The position numbers and the translations under genes are program-made. Below, in pieces: positions 23,000-33,286 of a stretch of DNA of 64,000 nt (its first letter is position 1; the number at the start of each line of letters is the position of its first letter). The notes under the pieces are model-generated. The model searched no databases. It saw only the letters and a list, made by a program, of their open reading frames with translations, and was not told the DNA's origin. Origin of the DNA: Candidatus Altimarinota bacterium (GTDB taxonomy: Bacteria > Patescibacteriota > Gracilibacteria > BD1-5 > UBA2023); the NCBI GenBank assembly GCA_013268835.1, contig JABFSX010000004.1, forward strand, positions 124,001 through 188,000, given 5' to 3'.

Positions 23000-23626
23000 A
23001 TGAATAAAGTTTCAATAATAGCTATTGGTTTTATTCTCTTGAGTCCATCTATACTTTTCGCAAGTGAAAATGATTGGTCTTGGGGGGCATCACAGCAATG
23101 AACAATACATCAGGATGATAGTAGGATGGTAGGGATGACGACATGATCTGGATGATCTGGATCAACCATGTTACATGGGACCAATGGAACCCATATCAAA
23201 GATGCAATCCTCACAGCGAGACCTAGTAAACCTCCGATGGGAACTGGCGCAATGGTATGATCAGGGATGATAAATAGTGAGAGACCACTTCCACCAAAAC
23301 CTCCGATGGGAACTGGTGCAGAGATCATGGATCCTGAGATGAGAGCAATCACTATGGCGATAGTAAAACTTGCACCTGAAAATCGTAATGAACTCATGAA
23401 AATAATCCGTACCTATCTCGAAGAAAAAGGGATTCAAGAAAATGGATTAAAGAAAGGTTGGGATGGATCAATAAAAGGAAATAAAACTCCTATAGAGATC
23501 AAAGATAAGCATGAAATACAAAAAGAAAAGATTAAGACCCTTAGAGAAAAACAAAAAGAAATGCGAGCGAAACTCAGTTCTGAAAATAAAAAAAACTATG
23601 TCGGTCATGTGACTCTCATGAAATAA
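23000..23626 (+). CDS. Secreted Gly/Met-rich repeat protein of unknown function
   Basis: This 208-residue protein has a signal peptide (residues 1-22, ending LFAS). A low-complexity region GGSGS follows, then two exact copies of PPMGTGA (about residues 78-84 and 102-108). The C-terminal half is a helical, Lys/Glu-rich coiled coil. It was not recognised. Four TGA codons read as Gly. It is monocistronic with a terminator at 23678. Confidence 0.75.
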
Positions 23627-23677
23627 TATTCCCTACTCAAATATAGTACCAAAAATGGTCTAAAAAACGCTTTAAGA

Positions 23678-23707
23678 AAATCTCCACGGTCAGGTGGAGA
23701 TTTTTTC
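23678..23707 (+). terminator. Rho-independent terminator
   Basis: The stem ATCTCCAC / GTGGAGAT with a GTCAG-type loop is followed by TTTTTTCT, 50 bp after the stop of the secreted protein gene. Confidence 0.85.
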
Positions 23708-23725
23708 TAATATTCTAAAAAACTA

Positions 23726-23753
23726 TTGACAATTATTTTTTGATAAATATACA
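23726..23753 (+). promoter_or_regulatory. Sigma-70-like promoter
   Basis: A perfect TTGACA at 23726-23731 is followed after 16 bp by TATACA at 23748-23753. The small gene at 23790 starts 36 bp further. Confidence 0.65.
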
Positions 23754-23789
23754 TAGATACATAAAATATAACTAACCTAACCCTAGCTA

Positions 23790-23984
23790 ATGACAAGACT
23801 CAATCAATCTATAAATCCAATTGCACCTGCTCGATTCATTACAACATCTGAATTAAGTGCCCTCAGACTCATACCTCAAATTCAATCAATGGTTGGAAAA
23901 AAAATTGATTGAGATGGTTCTATAGATATGACAACGAATCGCCCTAGTAAAAAAAAGCCATGGGATACCGAAGGAGATAAATAA
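23790..23984 (+). CDS. Small hypothetical protein
   Basis: This 64-residue polar, basic protein has no membrane segment. One internal TGA reads as Gly (KKIDGDGS). No family was recognised. It is framed by its own TTGACA-type promoter and a strong terminator, which supports it as a real transcription unit. Confidence 0.6.
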
Positions 23985-23991
23985 TCATTTT

Positions 23992-24024
23992 AAAAACTCT
24001 AGCTCGATTGAGCTAGAGTTTTTT
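23992..24024 (+). terminator. Rho-independent terminator
   Basis: The perfect stem AACTCTAGCTC / GAGCTAGAGTT with a 4-base loop is followed by a T run. It ends the small gene at 23790 and may also serve the converging gene on the other strand. Confidence 0.9.
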
Positions 24025-24042
24025 ATTTTCATTTGTATAAAA

Positions 24043-25185
24043 TTATCGGGGAGTTTTTCAGAGTTTTTGCATCTTTCACCGTTCAAGTACTTCGACCGAT
24101 ACTGGATTTAATTGTTGAATCTGATCAATAACCCGGGAAGAAAGAATATCTATAAATTTTTTTTGTTCAGGAGTAATATTTGAAGTAGTACGTAGATACA
24201 TAGCTCGAGCGATATGGAGTGCTGCAAGAATATCTAATTTCTCATCTTCAGTAAAGGGGGGAACATCTCTTGATTTATTAAAAAGTACGGTCTTGGGGTT
24301 TCGTAATGCTGGAAGTATATATATCTCGAATATGAAATAATACTCAAGTAACCTTTCATTGACTATTGTTTGAAATTCTAATCATTTTTTTTCATGATCC
24401 CGACGAAGTACCCGGATCAATGAATCTTCTATAGACATATTATAGAGAATTTTGAGTATCTTTATAGACATTCGTCTCTTGATCCTATCTACCCATTCAC
24501 CTGCATTTACTCATTCTATTACAACTACCTTCTTGGTATCAATATCTGGATGAACCTTAAGTTCAATAGTTCCCTTTGGTTCTTTTTGTATCTTTTCATC
24601 AACTGTTCCTGTATAGATACGAATATCTGCAACCTTACCAGCATAGAGATTTCGAAGAAATCTGAAGGCAGCCCGTAACTTTCACCAGTACTTCCGACAG
24701 GTTTCGATATCTTTGAGCATGATACCACGACGATCCGATCAGATTGCATGAAAAAAATGATCGGTATGGAGCAGTGTCACAATAGCATTCGCTGTTTGAC
24801 ATACATACGATCAAACTTCGAGGATAGCAGCGTCATTGGCTCTTTTGTATACAATATGTTCTTGTGGCTCTTGGAATCAGAGAGCATCTTGTACAGCATG
24901 TAGAATTCGGGGGACAGTACTTGATTTCCCTACCGCTGGAAATCCTAGAAGTGCAATGGCCAATATTTCATCATCATCTTGTTCAGCATTTTTTAGAATA
25001 AAATGATCTATTTCACCCGATAGTCCACTAGGTGTAATATTGCGATGTTCTGGGAGTACCTCTTTTGTATAGAACTTTACTGATTTTGTGAGAAATACAC
25101 TCTTAGAAATTACAGGAATCTGAGAGATATTTTCAGGAACTACAGGTATATCTGTATGAGTATGGGATTTCGCTTTTTTATGCAT
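24043..25185 (-). CDS. P-loop NTPase of unknown function
   Basis: This 380-residue protein has a Walker A ALLGFPAVGKSST near residue 85, followed by a nucleoside-kinase-like layout (HIVYKRANDAAILEVGSY, then TVDEKIQKEPKGTIELKVHPDIDTKKVVVIEGVNAGEW as a possible Walker B strand with VVVIEG). The N-terminal 60 residues are polar and may be a targeting or regulatory tail. The last 150 residues are helical. It could be a kinase of the AAA or zeta-toxin-like class; the family is not recognised. It lies 57 bp downstream of metK on the same strand. Confidence 0.72.
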
Positions 25186-25242
25186 AATAGATTCTATTTA
25201 CAAGAACTATAGGCAAATTTCGCTAGAGTCAAATAAATACGC

Positions 25243-26400
25243 CTAAAGAAATGATCGGAGTGTATCTGCTTTATCAGTTTTTTCCCAAGTAAAGAGTTCA
25301 TCTTCTCGACCAAAGTGTCCATAGGCAGCAGACTTCAGATATCGAGGTTTTAAGAGATCGAGCATCTGAACGATTCCCTTTGGTCTCAAGTCAAAATTAG
25401 CTCGAATAAGTTCTACAATTTTCTCATTTGGGATTTTTCCAGTACCAAACGTATCCACCATAAGTGATACAGGATTTGCTACTCCAATTGCATATGCAAC
25501 CTGCACAAGACACTTATCCGCAAGACCTGCAGCCACGATATTCTTCGCAACATATCGGCCAGCATAAGCAGCACTGCGATCTACTTTTGATGGATCTTTT
25601 CCAGAGAATGCTCATCCACCATGAGGAGCTGCTCATCCATACGTATCTACGATAATCTTACGACCCGTGAGTCCACAATCCCCCATCGGACCACCAATCA
25701 CGAATCGACCCGTAGGATTAACAAGGAACTTCGTATTCGCAGTGATCATATGAGCCGGAAGCATCGGTCGAATAATTGTCTCGATTACTCCATCTCGAAG
25801 AGTTTCATATGATACATCTGGATGATGCTGAGTAGAAACTACCACTGTATCGATATCCACAGGAACCCCATCAACATAGCGGAAAGTCACTTGGGATTTT
25901 GCATCTGGACGGAGCCAAGGGAGAATATTATTCTTGCGAACTCGAGCCTGCTCTTCCATAATACGATGAGCATAGTAGATTGGTGCTGGCATGAGCGTAT
26001 CCGTCTCACGACATGCATATCCGAACATGAGCCCTTGATCTCCAGCCCCTTGATCGAGGTCAATTCCCTTCCCTTCATCAACTCCTTGTGCAATATCTGG
26101 AGACTGTTTATCATACGCTACCATCACGGCAAGTGTATGTCCATCATAACAAAGATCTGATGAGTTGTATCCGATATCCACAATCGTCTTTCGAGCTATA
26201 CCAATATAGTCGATATTGGCAGAAGTGGTGATCTCTCAAGCCAAGACACAGAGCCCTGTGTTTACAAGTGTCTCAGCAGCAACACGAGCTCGTGGATCTT
26301 CTGTGAGGATAGCATCGAGAATAGCATCAGAAATCTGATCCGCAACTTTATCTGGGTGACCTTCTGAAACGGATTCAGAGGTAAAAAGGAATTCTGACAT
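25243..26400 (-). CDS. metK: S-adenosylmethionine synthetase
   Basis: This 385-residue enzyme forms SAM from methionine and ATP. It has [13 protein letters not shown] at the N-terminus, [12 protein letters not shown], the [18 protein letters not shown] segment, DTYGGAAPHGGGAFSGKDP, and VDRSAAYA. Two glycines of the invariant GGxxxHGGG stretch are TGA (25612-25614 and 25633-25635), and a third TGA is in LAGEITT. It therefore gives the strongest housekeeping evidence for TGA as glycine. Only three of its many glycines are TGA, in contrast to the glycan genes. Confidence 0.97.
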
Positions 26401-26550
26401 AGGGTTTAAATATAGGTAATAAAAAGTTTTTTAATTTTTGTTCTTAAAATTTTTCCTTTTTAAATTTTGTTTCTTTATCTAAAAAGTCTCGGATTTATCC
26501 TGTTTTCTTCCTTATGTGAATTTTGAATATCTGTCGACGAAATTTTTGTA

Positions 26551-26584
26551 GAAATTTGGAAGGTTTGGTAGTTTTCCAAATTTC
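26551..26584. repeat. Inverted repeat, 11-bp arms
   Basis: GAAATTTGGAA and TTCCAAATTTC are perfect complements separated by 12 bp in the metK leader region. It could form a hairpin or bind a dimeric regulator; there is no T run. Confidence 0.6.
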
Positions 26585-26641
26585 CAAAAATGAGCCGAAA
26601 CAGATAGCAAAATGAAACATGGAAGACTCAGAAAACTTTTG

Positions 26642-26663
26642 GTACTTTTGGTTACAAAAGTAC
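26642..26663. repeat. Inverted repeat, 9-bp arms
   Basis: GTACTTTTG and CAAAAGTAC are perfect complements separated by GTTA. Similar palindromes occur as dispersed intergenic repeats in many bacteria. Confidence 0.65.
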
Positions 26664-26696
26664 GTTAGAAAAAAGAATGAATCAGCAGAAAAATTG

Positions 26697-26725
26697 AAGA
26701 TCCTGAAATAAATTCAGGATGACAG
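26697..26725. repeat. Dispersed palindromic repeat, intergenic copy
   Basis: ATCCTGAA and TTCAGGAT flank a 5-base loop and are followed by GACA. A 24/26 match occurs at 3349-3374 inside a glycosyltransferase gene, so this is a dispersed repeat rather than a local hairpin. Confidence 0.7.
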
Positions 26726-26734
26726 AAAATAAAA

Positions 26735-26758
26735 AACCTTCTCCATAAAGAAGAAGGA
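26735..26758 (-). terminator. Possible terminator on the minus strand
   Basis: Read on the minus strand, CCTTCT pairs with AGAAGG and is followed by a run of T. It implies that a short minus-strand transcript starts in 26760-26990, but no convincing gene was found there. Confidence 0.4.
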
Positions 26759-26992
26759 ATAATTGTGTACAAAAAATACGAAACTACATCTTTCCCCTGT
26801 ATGGGGTCGGAAGTAGCACCGATTTTCCAATAAGAACATAATTCTTACTTATAGTTGGTTGCCGTGACACTGATAACGAGCCGAATCTCTCGTGTCCACT
26901 CTGAATGTGGAATCGAGTATACAGGTAATTGTAAAAATACAAGTTTTTGTGATTGCATTTCACTGAAATCATCTATAATTATTCCAATATTC

Positions 26993-26998
26993 TATAAT
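26993..26998 (+). promoter_or_regulatory. -10 box just upstream of the zinc-ribbon gene
   Basis: A perfect TATAAT ends 10 bp before the ATG at 27009, so the transcript would have almost no leader. No good -35 box is seen. Confidence 0.5.
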
Positions 26999-27008
26999 CT
27001 TGCTCACT

Positions 27009-27284
27009 ATGGAAAAATCTTGTTCGCATCAGTGTCAATCTTGTTGTATGCCTCTCCAGACAGAGAAAGCTGGAGACTGCCGTGGAACGGAGAAAGATGG
27101 ATCAAAGAGTGAAAAATGGTGTTCACTCTGCTATAAGGATGGTGAATTTATTGGTGGTGATTGCACTCTCGATGAGATGAAAGTCATCGTCGCAAACGCT
27201 ATGGAAAAAGAAGGGATAAATTGGTTTATTCGTAAGATGGCACTGTGGCAACTTCCACATCTCGAAAGATGGAAAAATAAATAA
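27009..27284 (+). CDS. Small zinc-ribbon protein
   Basis: This 91-residue protein has HQCQSCCMPL near the N-terminus and WCSLCYKDGEF later, the two Cys-pair knuckles of the putative zinc-ribbon family PF12674. A helical DEM-KVIVANAMEKEG tail and PHLERWKNK end follow. It is a paralog of the gene at 35279-35536. It is followed by an RdgB-type gene after 5 bp. Confidence 0.85.
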   Translation: MEKSCSHQCQSCCMPLQTEKAGDCRGTEKDGSKSEKWCSLCYKDGEFIGGDCTLDEMKVIVANAMEKEGINWFIRKMALWQLPHLERWKNK

Positions 27285-27289
27285 TCATT

Positions 27290-27832
27290 ATGCAATCAAT
27301 CACCTTTATTACTGGAAATCAGAAAAAAGCAGATTATCTTGCTCGATATCTCGGGTTTCCAATCGAACATACAAAAATCGATCTCGATGAAATCCAATCA
27401 CTCGATCTCAGAGAGATTGTCGAACACAAGGTAAAACAAGCGTATGCAACAGTACAAAAACCAGTTATTGTAGAAGATGTTTCACTTGAATTCTCTGCTC
27501 TCGGAAGACTTCCTGGAACTTTTATCAGATTTTTTATAGAAGAAATGTCGATGGAACAGATCTGCTCTCTACTCGATGGAAAAGAACGAACCGCAATAGC
27601 TCGATGTGTGTTTGGATATTATGATGGAACTCATCTTGAGTTTTTTGAATGAGGAATTTCATGAATGATTGCAGAGAAACCTGCTGGAAATGGCGGATAC
27701 GGTTTTGATCAGATATTTATCCCAACTGGATACACAGTAACTCGGGCAGAACTCTCAGAAATAGATGACCAAAAAACCTACCTCCAAATGAAACCATTTG
27801 AGAAGGTACGAGATTTTCTAAAAAACCTATAG
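27290..27832 (+). CDS. rdgB: Non-canonical purine NTP pyrophosphatase, RdgB/HAM1 family
   Basis: This 180-residue enzyme removes ITP, XTP and dITP from the nucleotide pool. It has ITGNQKKADYL (TGNxxK), IVEDVSLEFSALGRLPGTF, and after the internal TGA codons EKPAGNGGYGFDQIFIP, the conserved G-x-G-x-D-x-I-F motif. The standard code would end it before that motif. Its TAG overlaps the converging stop of the FapA-like gene through the palindrome CTATAG. Confidence 0.92.
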
Positions 27833-29959
27833 TGGATTTGATTTCCAATGGAATGACCCAGTAGTGGATGTAGCTAATTTTTCAAGAGAAATATCAGCAA
27901 GTATATCACGTCCAGCAATCAATCTTGAAAGCTGTTCAACTTCTTCTTTGGTAAAAGAAGAGATATTTTTGTTACTCGAAAAAATCATATGTTGAATATG
28001 TGTCGTTCATCGAATCATTGCTATATTGATACTTGTATCCTTCTTGGATGATTCCATAGCCTCTTGTTCAACTTGTATTTCTTTAGAGAGATTCGTAAGG
28101 TTTTTATTGAGCTCAGCTACCACTTTCCAATCAGTTCCATTTTTTTTCAAAACTGGTTCAATCGCATTATAGAGAGCCACATATGACTTATATTCTTCGA
28201 GTTGAAGTTTTGAAGGATCTTGCATTATTTCGATCAGAATTCGAGTGATCGAACGGCGCTTTCCTTCCTCAAATTTTGAAAGTCACTGAAATTTTTCGAG
28301 AATTTTTTTATCGATTCCAGCTTCAAGTATTTGAATTTTTTGGATCTCCTTATTACGAAGTACCTGCTTCTTTTCTATAGAAGCAGTGAGATCGCAAGAA
28401 AATATACTTATCACATTTTCATGATCTCATTTTTCTGTAGATTCATGCATTCGTATCTCTTTTCCAGCTATTAATCGAGACCCAATTACTCTTCATTTGA
28501 GAATAATGATATCTGCTACAATAGTAGTATTAAAAACCATACCCGTAATCTCCACAATATGTCCAATAATCATCGAATTTGAGATATTTCAGACTGTTAC
28601 GGTTCATTTTTTTGCTTCTAAATAGGTATCATTAGCATGTCCCGCAACTCCAATGGATCAATTCTCAGAAACAATATTTCATTTTGAAATTCCTGTTACT
28701 TTTTGATGTTGTTGAGATACGATATTATTGTGTGCCGTTCCAATAACATTTCATTCTATAGTAATATCAGATTTAGCATAGAGATTCGCTTCAACATCTT
28801 TTTTGGCCAAAATAGTCCTAGCCCAAGTATCAAGAACAATATTCTGATTGGATATAACATCCTCCTGTATATCTACTTTTCCTGTATCCATACCTATCTC
28901 ATGAAATACCTTTTTTTCATCGATATGAACTCGAACCAATCATTTTTTACGAGTTTTCCCAGATATAACAGTTCCCTCCTCAAGACGAGGAAATCCACTA
29001 TGATTTGATATGATATAATCAGCTCCATCTACCCTCTCTTCTCGGGTACCATCGCCAAGAAATGTATATAGAGAAATATCTTGAGGATCTTCTGGTCTTA
29101 TTATCTCACCTTGTATCGTCCAACCTGGGAATCATAGTTTCCTTGGATTTTTTCGATATATCTTAACATCTTTTTCTACTCGAATATAGGACTGTTCATA
29201 ATTAAGAATATCAACTCGATTTGCTGTAGCACCTTCTTTTGCTCCTCTTTTTATCTCAAAAGAAATAACTGGCTCAAGGCTTGCATCTTTTTGTCCTGAT
29301 GGCTCTTTTTGATGAGCAATTGTATATCTAACTATCTGTCCTTCATTAATAATTTTTTGGATATTCTCAAAATCAAGTCCAAATCGAATCCCCTCGCTCC
29401 ACATAGCAGCCACAAATTCATCAAACTTAATTTGAGATTTTATCTCTTGTATTTTTCCATTATCATCTATCCCCTCAAGATAAACCGAATCAAAAAAATA
29501 ATCAGCACTTTTATGATCCAATGATACTTTTGGCTTTCTATAAAGAGTTCTTCTTGATTCATCAAATTTTTTGATACTCGAAGCAATCTGAACCAAGGAT
29601 GATCCATTTTTTCCTTGTTTATCTTTTCTTAGAAGCTCTATTCTCTCAGAATCATAGAGCATATCATTCAATAATTGATAATCTACATCAGTTAGATAAT
29701 ATCAATTATCAAAAATATTTTCCAAAAAAGATAAAAAAATACCCCTATCAAGAAAATAATCTAAGTTAATAAAAACAGCTCCATTTTTTTCTATAACACA
29801 ATCTGGTAGAATATACTCTCTACTTCCAATATTTTCTGGAAATTGGCCTTCTAGTCCATCACTTATTTCTTGGGATGTATGAGATACCACCTGATGAACA
29901 AATCAAGTATCTCAGCCCTTTGATCATTCCAAAACTCTCACTCCATCAATCTCTGGCAT
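27827..29959 (-). CDS. FapA family (DUF342) protein
   Basis: This 710-residue cytosolic protein has an N-terminal variable part, a central FapA/DUF342 domain, a right-handed beta-helix of short hydrophobic repeats (around residues 380-500, for example VGNISNSMIIGHIVEITG and ADIIILKGRVIGSRLIAGKEIRM), and a C-terminal coiled-coil region. FapA proteins are polymer-like regulators associated with flagella or cell envelope functions. No flagellar gene is in the window. It sits upstream of nothing else on its strand but is near the EAL-like gene. Confidence 0.85.
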
Positions 29960-30030
29960 ACTGAAAAATTATTAATAAATTAATATTAATATAATTAAGT
30001 TAATAGTCAACTTTAATTACTGATATGATA

Positions 30031-30765
30031 CTACTGATATGATGAGATCTGAAAATTATCCACAATTCCAGTAAGAGCAAGTATATCATCACGCGTACGA
30101 ATTCATTCTGCAACTATTTTTTTTTCTGAATGAATACTTCTAAGATTCAATAATTGTCTTCTCACAAATTTTTGCTGAATGAGCTTTTTTGTTACACGCC
30201 AATCCAATTTTATCTTTGTACAATGCTGTCAAACAGCTCATAGAATTTCATCACTAACATTATCAATCTCATCTCAAAAGAGATCATAATCATCAACAGC
30301 AAGTCAAAATCACTGTTCCCGAAGCCAGATAGCGTTATCAATAAATCTACCATCTATTTCTCCATAAGGGGCTTCGACTATCTCTATGGCAATAGTGTGC
30401 CTATCATGTGGCCTAAATTGTGCCATTATTTCTTCTGTTGCTTCACAAAATTCCTTATTTCCTATATCACCAATATAGGCGTTTACTCCTATGTCTCATT
30501 TTTCTCACTCTGAAATCCGTATAAATGCCTCAAAAAGCCCTCTTTGAAAAAGTTGCAGAGTTCTTCAATTTTTCTTTATACAATCGAGTAATGTATCTAC
30601 TGTTGATGACGTATCTACAAGTAATATTTCGCACCCTGTACGTCTATGAAATACATCTACCATCATTTCATCTCGATAAAGAATCCCAGGTCATACTCAT
30701 AATCTTTTATCCATAGATTCTTTCAGAGCAGCTATCCCTCTTGTTCTTACTGAATCTATATTCAT
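30031..30765 (-). CDS. Degenerate EAL-domain-like protein
   Basis: This 244-residue protein resembles the second half of an EAL phosphodiesterase: HTIAIEIVEAPYGEIDG, IWLREQGFGLAVDDYDLFGDE (compare the DDFG motif), CTKIKLDWRVTKKL (compare KIDxSF) and SEKKIVAEGIRTRDDILAL (compare AEGVE). The eponymous EAL-LRW motif and the ExxE metal ligands are not convincingly present, so it is probably a c-di-GMP binder or protein-interaction relative rather than an active enzyme. Many TGA glycines occur. Confidence 0.7.
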
Positions 30766-30845
30766 ATTAGATAAATAATTCGTGATTAAATAATAACAAA
30801 ATTGTAATAAACTACAACTTTATTATCTAAATCTATATATTTTCG

Positions 30846-31883
30846 TTAGGAAATATCCCACTCTCAAATAATTTTTCCTCATTCATTCAATACTGTACTA
30901 GGAAGTTTTTGTTTCCAATCAGTATGATCTACAGGAAGTATTCTAGCAAAAACCTCACCTCTTTGAGGTCGTGAATATCCTGATGGAATAATCGTAGTAT
31001 CATTGATACCAATAGCAAAGCCAAGCAATCCCATACGACGAACTAAAAGTTTGATGAGTGTTTCGGTTCCTGATGTTGGTTTTGTCATCTCTATTTTACC
31101 ATCTAAATTTATCCTATCAGTAGTTCCAGAAGGAGACAAGAGTATAATTCTTGATTGCTTTATGAAGCTCTTTGACTCAAAAACTTCACTTATTTTAGTA
31201 AAAAAATTCTGCTGTATACGTTTGCTTTCAGGATACCCCGTAGAAGCTTTTTCTGTATTTGGATAGGTTTTTATTGCATTGGAATATCTGAGTATTCCTG
31301 ATAAATTCCAATGACTATGTGTGATAGCTGGACCAAGTATGGTATAGATATTTTTTTGTGGAACACCAAATATTCGATGCAAACAATGAGCAATGAGTGG
31401 AAGATTGAACCAAGTAGCATGATTTGAGAGAATCAATATATCCTCTCAAGATTCGATAGCATATCTCATTTGTTCAAAAACTTCACATACCTGATCTATA
31501 TTTCGAACAAACCAATTAAATATCCATTCATCAGGCATCAATGTCACTAGCAGATTCACCGATGAGCTCTTGGAAAGAGGAAGATATCGATTAGGCTCAG
31601 CTTCATACAATGTCTGATTAGAATCATCAATTCGTACATCCTTTTCGTTGACTCATTTTTTGAGTGCTACTTGCGTCATCCATGGAATATTATATGCAAA
31701 ATCTACATTTCATCCCTGATTCAGATGTCTCCTTACTATTTGAGAATTCATATGAGATATCTCTTCAACTATCTTTCATGACGGAAAAAGAATATCACTT
31801 TCTGGGGAAATTTTCTGCAATCTTTCGATTTCATTACAAGTGAGATTATCTATTTCTACACGTATTTCTGGATCCAAAAACAT
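30846..31883 (-). CDS. PlsC/PlsB-like acyltransferase
   Basis: This 345-residue protein has ILILSNHATWFNLPLIAHCL (an NHxTWx4 form of the HX4D acyltransferase motif, in which the Asp is replaced) and later ILLSPSGTTDRI, matching the EGTRS-like block of glycerophosphate acyltransferases. The catalytic Asp is not visible, so activity is uncertain. It probably handles lysophospholipid or a related acyl transfer. Only a few TGA codons are found. Confidence 0.7.
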
Positions 31884-32008
31884 ATAATATATTTTTATAG
31901 TAATATACTATATACTAAAAATATCATATAAGTCAATGTATATACTCTTGCATTAGAAAAAATATTGTACTAGAATTATCTAAGACTTATTTTCTAATCT
32001 ATATCCAT

Positions 32009-32137
32009 ATGGATGATCTCAAATTCGAAGATGTCATAGACACTTACCTTCGTCGAATGAATACTGAAGGACGAATTCCCGAAAGCGATAAAATACATCA
32101 AGATGTTGAACAGGCTCTTGCACGAATTATGAAATAA
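32009..32137 (+). CDS. Small hypothetical protein
   Basis: This 42-residue acidic helical protein (start MDDLKFEDVIDTYL) lies between an AT-rich leader and a good terminator. No TGA is used. No family was recognised. Confidence 0.55.
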   Translation: MDDLKFEDVIDTYLRRMNTEGRIPESDKIHQDVEQALARIMK

Positions 32138-32157
32138 TTCATCGTATTTCTACTTTA

Positions 32158-32194
32158 TAAAAAATATCTCATATAATGAATGAGATATTTTTTA
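32158..32194 (+). terminator. Rho-independent terminator
   Basis: The stem AAAAATATCTCAT / ATGAGATATTTTT ends in a T run and follows the small gene at 32009. Confidence 0.85.
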
Positions 32195-32222
32195 TATTAT
32201 ATAAAGATTTATATATTTTTCA

Positions 32223-32253
32223 TTGACAAGTTGTATAATGTTATTATTATAAA
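32223..32253 (+). promoter_or_regulatory. Promoter-like sequence
   Basis: TTGACA at 32223-32228 is followed after 19 bp by TATAAA at 32248-32253, upstream of the gene at 32274. The spacing is longer than ideal. Confidence 0.4.
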
Positions 32254-32273
32254 TAATATAATAAATATTGAAT

Positions 32274-32702
32274 ATGAACACTTCTTCCCCTCCAGACCTA
32301 AAAGAACAATATAAGGCTGTTGTTTTCTCTATGGAGAGATTTATTGGGGAATGTGAGAAAAATGTTGGAACTCTTACCCCAGAGGTCCGAGAATCAGTGA
32401 CACAATTACTAAAAAATGAAGTCCCTCTTTTAGCAGGAAGAATAGTGCATATAGAAAAATCTAACACCCCTGAAGAAGATATGATTGTATATATGACCCA
32501 TGTTCTAAAAATATTTTTTAAAAGTCTTTCTATTATTGATCCAAAAAGTCAAAGAGTACAAGCCTTTTGATTGACGTACATCAATATACAACAATCTTTC
32601 ATTGATACAATGGCGAAACTTCCTGGATTTTCCACAAAGACTCCTGATGAGAAAAATATAATGATACGAAGAGCAGTAATAGAGGCAGCAAAATTAATAT
32701 AA
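32274..32702 (+). CDS. Hypothetical helical protein
   Basis: This 142-residue all-helical, mostly polar protein has no signal peptide. One TGA reads as Gly (QAFGLTYINIQ). No family was recognised. The ATG at 32274 is preferred to an in-frame TTG at 32268. It is 25 bp upstream of a lipoprotein-like gene on the same strand. Confidence 0.65.
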
Positions 32703-32727
32703 TTCTTTCCATTTTTCTTAAAAAATT

Positions 32728-33177
32728 ATGACCACGAAACTCCCTGAACATCTCAATCCTACCAAAAAATCATCAAACATAGGAACACAGTCCCCTACTG
32801 AAAGGGTATGAAAGTGGATCACTACCGCAACAGCAGCAGTACTCCTCTCAGCTTGTGCGGCACCACATCGAAATCCTGATATTATCACTATACAGAATAT
32901 GCAGTATAGTAGCGATCTTTCTGTATACGAGAGAGAAAGGGCTCTTAACAGGGCACTTGAAGAAACCAGAAAGGAACGAGCATTGATCGAAGAACGACAA
33001 CGACTTGATGAAAAGGAAGCAAGAAATAGAATTCAAGAATACAGAGATCGGCAACGACTCTATAGAAAAACAGAACAATTACATAGAGAAAATAGTTGAA
33101 CTATAATTTCAGCTCCAGCCCCAATTCCAGCCCCAGCCTCAGGAAAACCAATTTCCATATATCCTTCCGGAAAATAA
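32728..33177 (+). CDS. Putative lipoprotein with coiled-coil
   Basis: This 149-residue protein has a 30-residue polar head, a hydrophobic stretch ending LLSAC (a lipobox form, Cys about 43), a highly charged helical region (RERALNRALEETRKER) and an Ala/Pro-rich tail. A lipobox so far from the start is unusual; a shorter start is not available. A strong terminator follows after 3 bp. Confidence 0.65.
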
Positions 33178-33180
33178 AAA

Positions 33181-33214
33181 AATACAGAGTCTTTTTATAG
33201 GCTCTGTATTTTTT
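33181..33214 (+). terminator. Rho-independent terminator
   Basis: The perfect stem AATACAGAG... / ...CTCTGTATT with a T-rich loop is followed by six T. Confidence 0.9.
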
Positions 33215-33286
33215 ATAGGAATATTACTTTGCAAATATTTGCTTTTCCCTTATATTAAAACGATTATTAATTCCCTATTTTTTCCT

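Larger units (their letters stand above)
26401..27008. other. Long intergenic region with several palindromes
   Basis: No convincing gene lies here. It holds three separate perfect inverted repeats (annotated individually), a hairpin followed by a T run on the minus strand, and a moderately structured stretch at about 26860-26960 with CCAC/GTGG and GACAC/GTGTC stems. The part next to metK is the metK leader; I see no recognisable SAM riboswitch in it. Confidence 0.6.

Noticed and set aside
26401-26780. SAM riboswitch in the metK leader
   Set aside because: The leader has palindromes but no recognisable SAM-I or SAM-II core or terminator/antiterminator arrangement next to the start.
26845-26958. 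37-residue minus-strand ORF in the metK-side intergenic region
   Set aside because: Too short and without a recognised motif; the downstream hairpin is suggestive but not enough to call a gene.
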